DNA of 14,809 nucleotides, taken from assembly GCA_023266715.1 (NCBI GenBank), contig JAHFPK010000043.1, forward strand, positions 1 through 14,809. Reading direction: 5' to 3'. The position numbers and the translations under genes are program-made. Of this stretch, positions 1 to 9,200 are shown piece by piece (positions within the stretch are counted from its first letter, which is position 1; the number at the start of each line of letters is the position of its first letter). The notes under the pieces are model-generated. The model saw only the letters and a program-made list of their open reading frames with translations. It ran no database searches and was not told the origin of the DNA. This DNA is from Hyphomicrobiales bacterium (GTDB lineage Bacteria; Pseudomonadota; Alphaproteobacteria; Rhizobiales; Aestuariivirgaceae).

Positions 1-2
1 AT

Positions 3-1409
3 GGGATTGGGCGCAAGATTGCCAGCGATATTGCCGATGACAAACTGAAGTCCGACCTGTCCAACGTCGAAACCAACGGCGGGCAGACGGAAACACCGGC
101 CGTTTCAGGCGAAGATGCGATGGCGGCCGGGCAACAGGCACTGGATCAGCGGCTGGCGGGCGCGACGGACGATACGCAGCGCGCGCAAATCCAGGCCGAC
201 TTCAAGCCGACGATGGACGCGCTTGAGGCGCAACGGCAGACGCCGGCCAGCGTGGTGCATTCCGTGGGCATGGGTTCCTCTTTCCAGCAGCAGGACAAGC
301 CGTTCACGCCGGAACAGGTAACAGATTCCAAGATTGCCGCCCGCGAAGGCATTTATCGCGCCGCCGGCAAGGATGACGAGGCGGACAGGTTGCAAGACCG
401 GCTGTTGAGCCGCAAGGCGATGGGGCTGAATATCGACGAAGCGCAGGCCAAGGCGGATGATCGCAAGAAGCTGAAAGAGGTTGACGATACGTTGCGCACA
501 TGGGGAGAGAAGAACATTCCGAAAGCAGAGAATGGCGAACCTCAGATCAACGATGAAATAATGACCAACATGGGCAAGCTGCGATCAATAGAGTTGAGCA
601 AGCGAGGCATGTATGACGAGGCCATGAAGACAGCGCGCGATTCCATGTCCTATGCCACCCAGAAGATACAAGCCGAGGAAGCAGAGCGACAGGTCGCCGT
701 GCGCGATGCCGTGGCCGCAGCGGGCATGGGGGATTATCAAAAAGCCATCGACGTTAGCAACCGCTTCGTGCCGGACGGGTCAAAGGTGACGGGCGTGACG
801 CGCAATAAGGATGGCAGCCTCACCATCAATCGCGTCAGCGCCATTGACGGCACGCCGCTGCCGAGCGGTAAAGCGCAAAATATCGATCAGTTCGTATCTT
901 CACTGAATAGCCTGGTCGACAGCAACTCGCTTTCCGCCTACATTGCCCGCACTTTCCAGCATGACATCACATCACGCCAACTTGGCCTTCAGCAACGGGG
1001 GCAAGACCGGGCTGACGCCAAGGACGCGCGCGATGAGAAAAGATTTACCGAGGGCAACCAGGCGATTGCCGATATGGATGCGGCGCAAGCCGCTGGGAAT
1101 GCCGCCGAATATGCTTCCGCCAGGCGGCGCGCGATGGCGGCCGGCGTCAAGTTGGAGAAGGATCAGAAAGTCGAGACTGACTTTAAGCCGAACAGCATGG
1201 GTATGGGTGGCACGGTAGTACAAAGGAACCCCAATGGATCGCTCGTTATTACACCGGTTGATTCATCGGCAAAGGGGCCAATAAGAATTGAAGCGCCGGG
1301 AGCTAAACCAACATTAGCAACAGACCCGCGCGCAATCGCCATCCGCGACGACAAGAGCCTGACGCTCGACCAAAAAAAGTCCAAGCTCGCTGAATTGGGC
1401 TACCAATAA
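3..1409 (+). CDS. C-terminal part of a probable phage internal virion/structural protein (5' end outside window)
   Basis: The frame is open from base 3 and ends at TAA 1407-1409, giving 468 visible codons. I treat it as continuing from upstream because the codons before the first ATG (120) read as ordinary protein and that ATG has no convincing ribosome site. The protein is hydrophilic and rich in Ala, Asp, Glu, Lys, Arg and Gln, with long predicted helical or coiled stretches (about visible residues 105-245 and 310-385). I see no signal peptide, membrane segment or catalytic motif. A short beta-type segment near visible residues 260-290 (GSLTINRVSAIDG) interrupts the helices. Its place directly before a giant polyvalent phage gene, in the same direction and 51 bases away, and its composition resemble internal virion proteins of tailed phages. 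That assignment is inference from context; I do not recognise a specific family. It ends in KSKLAELGYQ. Confidence 0.85.
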   Translation, partial: GIGRKIASDIADDKLKSDLSNVETNGGQTETPAVSGEDAMAAGQQALDQRLAGATDDTQRAQIQADFKPTMDALEAQRQTPASVVHSVGMGSSFQQQDKPFTPEQVTDSKIAAREGIYRAAGKDDEADRLQDRLLSRKAMGLNIDEAQAKADDRKKLKEVDDTLRTWGEKNIPKAENGEPQINDEIMTNMGKLRSIELSKRGMYDEAMKTARDSMSYATQKIQAEEAERQVAVRDAVAAAGMGDYQKAIDVSNRFVPDGSKVTGVTRNKDGSLTINRVSAIDGTPLPSGKAQNIDQFVSSLNSLVDSNSLSAYIARTFQHDITSRQLGLQQRGQDRADAKDARDEKRFTEGNQAIADMDAAQAAGNAAEYASARRRAMAAGVKLEKDQKVETDFKPNSMGMGGTVVQRNPNGSLVITPVDSSAKGPIRIEAPGAKPTLATDPRAIAIRDDKSLTLDQKKSKLAELGYQ

Positions 1410-1416
1410 TCGCGCC

Positions 1417-1436
1417 ATGCGTGGCACGCTACGCAT
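1417..1436 (+). other. Short inverted repeat in the only intergenic gap
   Basis: ATGCGT (1417-1422) and ACGCAT (1431-1436) are perfect inverted repeats with an 8-base loop. A competing hairpin, GCGTG-G-CACGC, fits inside. No T-run follows, so it does not look like an intrinsic terminator. It could be an RNA processing or attenuating element between the two structural genes, or chance. Confidence 0.3.
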
Positions 1437-1448
1437 AGGAAAACTCGC

Positions 1449-1452
1449 GGAG
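1449..1452 (+). promoter_or_regulatory. Ribosome binding site of the giant polyvalent gene
   Basis: GGAG lies 8 bases before ATG 1461 and supports that start. The upstream gene ends at 1409 and I see no promoter in the 51-base gap, so the two genes are probably co-transcribed. Confidence 0.7.
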
Positions 1453-1460
1453 CGCCATTG

Positions 1461-3212
1461 ATGAGTCAGGTAGATGATTTTCTTGCCGGTCGTTCGCCGT
1501 CGTCTGACGAAATGTCAGTCGATGACTTTTTGTCATCTGCACCAGAAGCTGACCGCTCCGTTATCGATGTTGTTTCCGGCGGAATAAAGTCGGCATGGAA
1601 TGCAATTCCTTCCAGCGCGAATAGGCAACGCAGAAGCGATGTAATTGATCGCGCGAATAATCTGAGCAAGGATGCCTATGAATCCCAGCAGGGAACAAGA
1701 AGCCTTCCCGAAGGCGCTCAATTCGACGCCGATACCGGCCGCTATACCGTACCCGGCAGGCTGGTTGACTTTATAAGCGAAGCATCAAATTCCGCAAGCA
1801 ACTTGCCGGAGGATTTTTCTGCCGCATGGAACGCAAAGGGAATAGGAAATGACCCAAAGGCTGTAGCGGAAAACGCGGCGATCATGGCGCAAGCAAAGCG
1901 TAATGCACGTCCTGAAACAGACGAATTCGATAAGCGCTACCCATTGGGGATTGATTCATCAACCATCAGTAGCACGGCGCAGAGCCTGCCTTTTTCTGTG
2001 CTGTCAATGGGGGATTACCTGTTGGCAAAAGCACCCGCCTTGGCGGCGGGTTTATTCACTAAGGGGCCTATTGCAACCCCGGTATTAGAAGTCGCTGGAG
2101 AATTGTCAGGCATGGGCGCAACATCGCGCGCCGCCTATAACATGGATACAGCGCAACTGCTCGGCAGTCTCTACGTTGCGACGAACGAAAGGTTCAAAAA
2201 AAGTAAAGAAAACCCGACGGGGCGCGATCTTACGCCGGATGAATTTTTGGTGATCGCCAGTCAGCCCGACGTTCAAGAGCAAGTACGAAAACATGGTTTT
2301 GCCGAAGCCGGGTTCGAGGCCGCAGGCAACCTCATTTCGTCACGAGCCTTTGGCGGAGCGCTACGCCCGTACTTCCGTAAAGCGACGGCGGATGTCGCCG
2401 CCAAGGAAATTGCCGCAGATACCGGAAAGCTGGCATTTGCCAAAGCAACAGCGCAATCGCTGGGCGGGGAATTGGCGACAGAAACCCCAACGCAAATAGC
2501 GCAGAATCAAGCGGAGACTGAGCTTGGGTTGCAAGATGGACAACCCCCAGAATGGAGTAATCCGGCTGACTGGGAGAAGGCATTGGGTCAGGTATTTTGG
2601 CCGGTAGTTGGAACTGCCGGCCTTATGGGCGGCGCAGCAAAAGTCGTATCCGCCCCTCTTGACGCCTATGCAAGCAAACGCATGGCGGACAGGCTTGACC
2701 GGTTCATCAACCAGGGTGGGCATGTTGCCGCCAACGACCAGCAGCTTGATGCGCTCTATGCGCGGACAAAAGAAGCCTCCGCCCTGCGTCCCAATGATGA
2801 GCGGCTGGCGGCATCAGCCAAGACTGTGCAGGATGAGATTATCCGTAGGACGTATTCCAATGAGGGGTTTAATCCGTCCCGCAAGAACGATCTTGCGGCG
2901 GGCGAAGATACCAGTGCGTTAACCGCCGATGAATTTCTTGGCACACCAGAGAAGCCAACAGGAACCGGGGATGCACCGCTGACCGAATCCGAGAAGGCGC
3001 TTTACGCGCCGAAGAGCCTGACCGCACTGGATCGGGTCGGTGAAATTGACAATCAGTTGTCAATGCCGGACATGCCGGTTGACAAAGCGGATGCGTTGAT
3101 TGCAGAGCGCGAGCGGATCACGGCGGGTTGGCCGGCGCAGGCCAAGGGCGCGGATACGACATTCTCAACGGAAACCGGCGCACGCCTGGGGGGGCATTAC
3201 GCGCTCATGGAG
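1461..3212 (+). other. N-terminal region of giant protein, virion-association type, with [VA]D[DE]FL motifs
   Basis: Residues 1-584. The N-terminus carries VDDFL at residues 4-8 and 20-24, ADEFL at 489-493 and the looser PDEFL at 259-263. Two Ala/Gly/Val-rich hydrophobic stretches, near residues 190-215 and 385-405 (VFWPVVGTAGLMGG), could interact with membrane but are short. The rest is hydrophilic and largely helical. I have seen similar short DDFL-type repeats at the N-termini of other large phage proteins, but their function is unknown to me. No catalytic motif is visible. Targeting to the virion or membrane is inference. Confidence 0.5.
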
Positions 3213-6200
3213 TCGGATGATTTGACCTCCAGCCATGATGAAAACCTGCGCCCGACGCCGACCTATCCCGTTGAATTGCAGCCGCGCGACCGTGAGCGGC
3301 ATGCCTCGGAACTTCAGGTGCAGCAGATCGTGCAGAAACTGGAACCGGCGCGGCTGGGCGAATCCGCCGATGTGGCTACCGGGGCGCCGATAGTGGGCGC
3401 CGATGGCTTGGTGGAATCAGGCAATGCCCGTACTATCGCCTTGAAGCGCGTGTATCAGGCCAACGGCCAGAAGGCCGAGAATTACAAGATGTTCCTGCGC
3501 GACAACGCCCCCCGGCTCGGTATCACACCGGAAGCCATTGACGCCATGAAAAAGCCCGTGCTGGTGCGTGTGCGCACCACGCCGGTTGATCGTACGGAGT
3601 TCGCCAGACAAGCTAATCAAGCGACCGTAGCGCGCATGTCGCCATCCGAACAGGCAAAGTCTGACGCTGCCATGATCGACAGCCTGGACGACTTGAACCC
3701 TGACGAACAGGGAGATTTCATGTCTGGCAGTTCGCGGCCGTTCATTCGCCGTTTTCTTGCCAGGCTCCCGACCACCGAGCAGGCTGGCATGATTGACGCC
3801 AGTGGACAGCTTTCACAGGCGGGATATACGCGGGTCAGGAATGCCGTGCTGGCAAAGGCGTATGGCGATTCTCCGGTGCTGCTGCGCATGGTGGAGTCGC
3901 TCGACGATAATACGCGAAACATAAGCAAAGCCTTGCTGCGCGTGGCGCCTGATGTAGCCAAGACCCGCGAGGCCGTCGCGGAAGGCGCGCTGTTCAATGC
4001 GGACATCACGCCTGATTTGATGGCGGCCGTTGAAGAGCTTTCCGCCATCAAGGAACGCGGCGGTTCAGTGCCGGATGCGCTGGCGCAGGCGGGTATGTTT
4101 GGCGACAAGCTGACGCCTGAAGCGCGCGATTTGCTGGTTTTTCTTGATGATAACCTGCGCAGTCCGCGCCGCATTGCCGAGTTCATACAGCGCTACAATG
4201 AGGCGCTGGCTGCGGCCGGCAACCCGAACCAAGGCTCTTTGCTGGGTGATGCGACGGCACCCGTCAAGGGCGATTTAATGACCGCCGCCAAGCGAGGAAC
4301 CAATGGAGACGCTACCGAAGACACCAGCGGGGGACAGCCTGGAAAAGACGAGGGGGCTGGTGCAGAAGATAAACGGCAACCCACGCATGCGCAAGGCAAT
4401 CGCGGCGGCAATGAAGGCGATGAAGCCCAAGCCGGAACAGATGTAGCGGCACGCGACCGCGCCGCTGCTGATTTCAGCCAGGCAATGGGCGATCTCGGCG
4501 CGCTCCTGCGGGATCATGCCCATGTCGCCCGCATGATTCCAGAGGACACGCCAGGGTTGATGGATGTCTTGGTCAGGATGTTCGATGCCGCAATCCGCCT
4601 GGGTTATTACGATGCAAAAAAAGCTACGGCCTACGTCAAGGAACAACTGAGAGCGAACCCGGCAACCAAGGCGATCTGGAACAAGATCGCGGCAACCACC
4701 TACCACAAGGCCGCGCGCATGGCGGCGGACAATGCGACGGGAGGTCTGCTGCCCGACAGCAACGCGATACCGATTGATTCTTCCTTGACCGGAAAGGCGG
4801 CCGAGATTCAATCCCGGTTCCGCGACTGGGTATGGAACAACCTTGATGAGGCCATCGCGCAGTACCAGGCGGCCAATGGCAATGTTCTCAACACGGATGA
4901 AGCCCGCAAACTATCGCCTGATTACCATGAAAATGCAGAATCCCGTTCGCTTTACTCGGCGGCGGTACATGAACCCGCATCGTGGCTAATCAAGAAAATT
5001 TATGAACGTGAATTAGAAAAACCAACGCCTGACGGCAAAGCGCCTGTGGTTGTATTCACCGCCGGTGGAACGGGCGCCGGAAAAACTTCTTCCATCACCG
5101 AGATAGCTAGTCTTAATCAGATCGTTCGTTCAGCGCAGATTGTGTATGACACCAACATGAACGGAAAGGACAGTTCGGATTTGAAAATCCAGCAGGCGTT
5201 AAAGGCTGGATTTGATGTTAGGGTCATCTATGTTTATCGTGACCCGATGGACGCATTGGTTAATGGTGCATTGCCCCGTGCCATGAATCAAAAATCACAA
5301 AGCTATGGCCGGACAGTGCCAATCAGCGAGCATATCAAAACGCATGTTGGATCATCGGAAACCATCAACGAGCTTGCCGATGATTACCGCAATAACGAGC
5401 GCATCCAATTTATCGGCGTAGACAACACGCGCGGCAAGGGCGGCAGCAGGCAGGTGGCGGTTGACGGTTTGCCGAAATTGGTACATAATGGCATTGAGCT
5501 GGAGGCATACCATGAAGCCGTCAGAAAGGAATATGAAGCCGGAAAAATCAGCCAAGCTGTCCTCGAAGGGACTCTCGGAAAGCCAGCTTTTGGCGCTCAG
5601 AACGCCGGAAGAGGTAATGAGAGACCTGAAGGAAGCCGGACGCAACAGACCCCGAATGACGAAAGAGGCTTCACGGAAGTTCACCCAAGCGATCATAGGC
5701 GCGATAAACAACCAGCCGATGCCGAAGGGGGATTAAATGAGCCTCAACGAAAAGATGGTGCGGCAAGCCCTGAAGGACAAGGCACCGGGGTTGTTCAAGG
5801 AACTCAGCGCCAGCGGGGAGATCAACGCCTTCGTGAAGGACAGAGCGGAGACAATCTCTTCGCTAACGATCTCTTTGGCGCACCAGATAGCGCCGAAACA
5901 CGGATACAACAAGACGAACGACCCGCTGGAGAAAGTGGGGATAATGAACAGCGCGATACAGGCGGCACGCGAAATCGTGCTGGCCGAGCAACTGGAGTTC
6001 CCGCCGGACGAGACATCCCAGCCAAGTCAGGAAGAAACTACCGGTTCGGAGACGGCGACCTAAGCTACGCAGGTAGCTGGCCGGTCAAGGCCAGGCAGAA
6101 CGTCGAGGCCGTTGAACTCGTCAAGAAACTGGAAGCCGAAGGGCGCCAGGCGACACCCGAAGAGCAAGCCGTCCTCGCCAAGTTCATCGGCTGGGGCGCG

Positions 6201-9200
6201 TCAGAAATCCGCAACAAGATTTTCACGCCCAAACCATGGGAACTGGATAAGGTATGGCGCGGGCTGCGGGATCGGGTTTATGACGCGCTGACTACGGAAG
6301 AGTGGGCGGCCGCCGAGAGATCAACCCAATATGCGCACTACACCAGCCGCGCCGTGGTGCAATCCATGTGGAAAGCCATGGAGCGCATGGGCTTCAAAGG
6401 TGGCGCCATCCTGGAGCCGGGCGCCGGCATCGGGGTATTCCCCGGTCTGATGGATGCGGGTATGGCCACCAACTCCATTTATACCGGCATCGAGTTCGAC
6501 AACGTGACCGGGGCGATCCTCAAGCACCTGTTCCCGGATGAGCGAATTATTGTCGAGAGCTTTGTTGATTCTGCCCTGCCGGACGAATTCTATGATGTGG
6601 CCATCGGCAACCCGCCGTTCGCCAATATCCCCATCTTGTCAGACCCGCGTTATAAAAAGCTCGCCTTTTCGCTGCATGACTACTTCTTCGCCAAGTCCAT
6701 CGACAAGGTGAAGCCGGGCGGGCTGATGGTCTATGTGACCAGCCGCTACACCATGGACAAGCAGGGAGATAAGGCGCGCAAGTATTTGTCTGAGCGTGCC
6801 GATTTGGTGGGTGCTATTCGTCTGCCGCAAACCGCCTTCCAGAAGAACGCCGGCACGGAAGTTGTGACCGATGTGCTGTTCCTGCGCAAACCCTTGCCGA
6901 ACGAGGGCAAGCAGCGCACCGGCACAGGTCTGTATTTGATGAACCTGAATCGGAATCAAGAGACTGTTGGCGAGCCGATATTGATGCTCCATGACTGGAC
7001 TCAATTGCAGGAAGTCCAGACGCCCAAAGGCCCCGCGATGGTCAATGAATACTTTGCCGCGCACCCCGAAATGGTGCTGGGAACACATAGCCTCGCAAGC
7101 AGCAGGTATTCAAAGACCGAATACACAGTGCTACCCAAAGATGGCGACATTGAGGCACAGTTTGCGGCGGCGGTGGAGAATTTACCCAAGGACATCTATC
7201 GTGCAACGGGGAACGCCGCCGAGGCCGCCCAAGTGCGCGAGATTGATTTCAACCCCAAAGCGAAAAAAGAAGGCAACTATTATCTCTCCGATGCTGGCGT
7301 ACTGATGCAGCGCGAGAATGGCGTAGGTGTGCGGGCCGATACGGGCAAGGGCGAGAAGACGGTCGCGCTGCTCAAGGACTATATCGGGTTGCGTGATGCG
7401 CTGTTGCAGTCCCACTACGACCAGTTGAACAATGGGGCATGGGAAGCCTCGCTCCAGGCGTTGCAGAAGGCATACCGCAGCTTCACCAAGAAGCATGGCA
7501 ACATCCTCCAGAACAAGGCATTCGAGCGCGTCACCCAAAGAAAGGATGAGGACACCGGAGAGACGATTGAAGACACCTCGACATGGCGGCGTTTTGATCT
7601 ACTGAACAAGATCAACGACGACCCGGATTACACGCTGGTTGAATCGTTGGAAACTCTCAACGAGGAAACGGGGGAAATCAAGCCCAGCGCATGGTTGTCC
7701 GGGCGCGTCCTGAAAAAACCCATCGCGCCCAAGATCGAAACGCCGCACGATGCCTTGCTGTCCTCGCTGAACGACACCGGAAAGGTGGATATTCCGTTGA
7801 TTGCGCGACGCATGGGAATTTCAGAGCAGGATGCTATTGGCGCTTTGGGTACGGCCATTTACGAATCGCCTTCCGATGGCTGGCAGATGGCCGACGAATA
7901 TCTTTCCGGCAATGTCAAGAAAAAGCTCAAAGAGGCGCAAGAGGCGGTCAAGACAGACCGGCGTTATGAACGCAACATCGAAGCGCTGATCGTGGCACAG
8001 CCTGCCCCTGTGGCGCCTTCCGATATTACCGCCGCCATTGGCATGACGTGGATACCCGCATCCGATTATGAAAAATTCCTCAAGGAAAAGACTGGCGTTT
8101 CCGCCCGCGTGACGCACAACGAACACACCGGACAATGGACAGTGGAGGCCACGGCCGGAGGGCAGACGGAAGCCGCAACATCGGAATGGGGTACGCTGGA
8201 TCGCAATGCGGCAGAGTTACTCCAGCATGCGCTATCCGGCAATCCGATCAGGATTACCCGCACCGAGGGCACAGGAAGCAACAAGAAAACCGTGTTCGAC
8301 GCGGCGGCAACCGAGGCCGCCAACCAGAAACTTGCGCAGATGCGTGAAGCCTTCGCCGGGTGGTTGTGGCAGGACGGCCAGCGTGCAGACGAACTGACCA
8401 AGGTTTATAACGATAAATTCAATACTACGGTCGCACGCTCATTTGACGGACGCCACCTGACGCTGCCAGGAACGACAGCGACGATCAAGGTCTTCGACCA
8501 TGTAAAGCGCGGCGCATGGCGCATCATCCAAACCGGAAATACTTACCTGGCGCATGCCGTCGGGGCGGGAAAGACGTGGGCCTCGGTGATCTCGGCCATG
8601 GAGCAAAAGCGCCTTGGCCTGATCCAGAAGCCTATGATGGTCGTGCCCAATCACATGCTCCAGCAATTCGCGCGGGAGTGGCTACAGCTCTATCCTGCCG
8701 CGAGACTGATGGTCGCTGATGAAAAGCAGTTCCACACCGATAACCGGCGGCGCTTCGTCTCGCGCGTCGCGCTATCTGATGTGGATGGCGTCATCATCAC
8801 GCACTCGGCGCTCAAGCTGCTTGATCTTGACCCTGAGTTCAAGCAGAAAATGATTACCGAGCAGCTCGACTACCTGCGCGCCGCGCTGGAAGAGTCTGGC
8901 GGTGAAGAGGGGAAGCATAGCCGCGATCCGAAAGTGCGCGACATCCAGAACCGAATTGAGAAGATGGAGCAAAAACTCGATGCCGCGATGTCTTCCGAGG
9001 GTAAAGACAAGAACGTGCGTTTTGACCAGTTGGGCGTGGATATGCTGTATGTCGATGAGGCGCATGAGTTTCGCAAGCTGTCGTTCGTCACGCAGCGCCA
9101 GGTCAAGGGCATTGATTCATCGGGTTCCGACCGCGCCTTTGACCTGTATATGAAATCGCGCTGGCTGGAACAAAAGAAGCCCGGCCGCTCGCTGGTGATG

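Noticed and set aside
1372..1379. In-phase A_AAA_AAG slippery sequence near the end of the first gene
   Set aside because: A -1 shift would stop at TGA 1391-1393 and only change the last few residues, so a functional role is unlikely.
1417..1436. Inverted repeat as an intrinsic terminator
   Set aside because: The stem is short and no T-run follows; the next gene starts 24 bases later in the same direction.
2608..2922. 104-codon + strand ORF inside the N-terminal region
   Set aside because: Pro/Arg/Trp/Cys/Met-rich composition. The giant frame keeps normal codon bias and protein-like sequence here.
3617..4186. 189-codon ORF on the - strand
   Set aside because: Lies opposite the ParB-like domain and its helical tail. 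Ser/Ala/Arg-rich composition with no recognisable motif is typical of an antisense shadow of a high-GC3 gene.
4275..4811. 178-codon ORF on the - strand overlapping nsoA
   Set aside because: Gly/Arg/Cys/Ile-rich with no coherent domain. The + strand frames account for the coding signal here.
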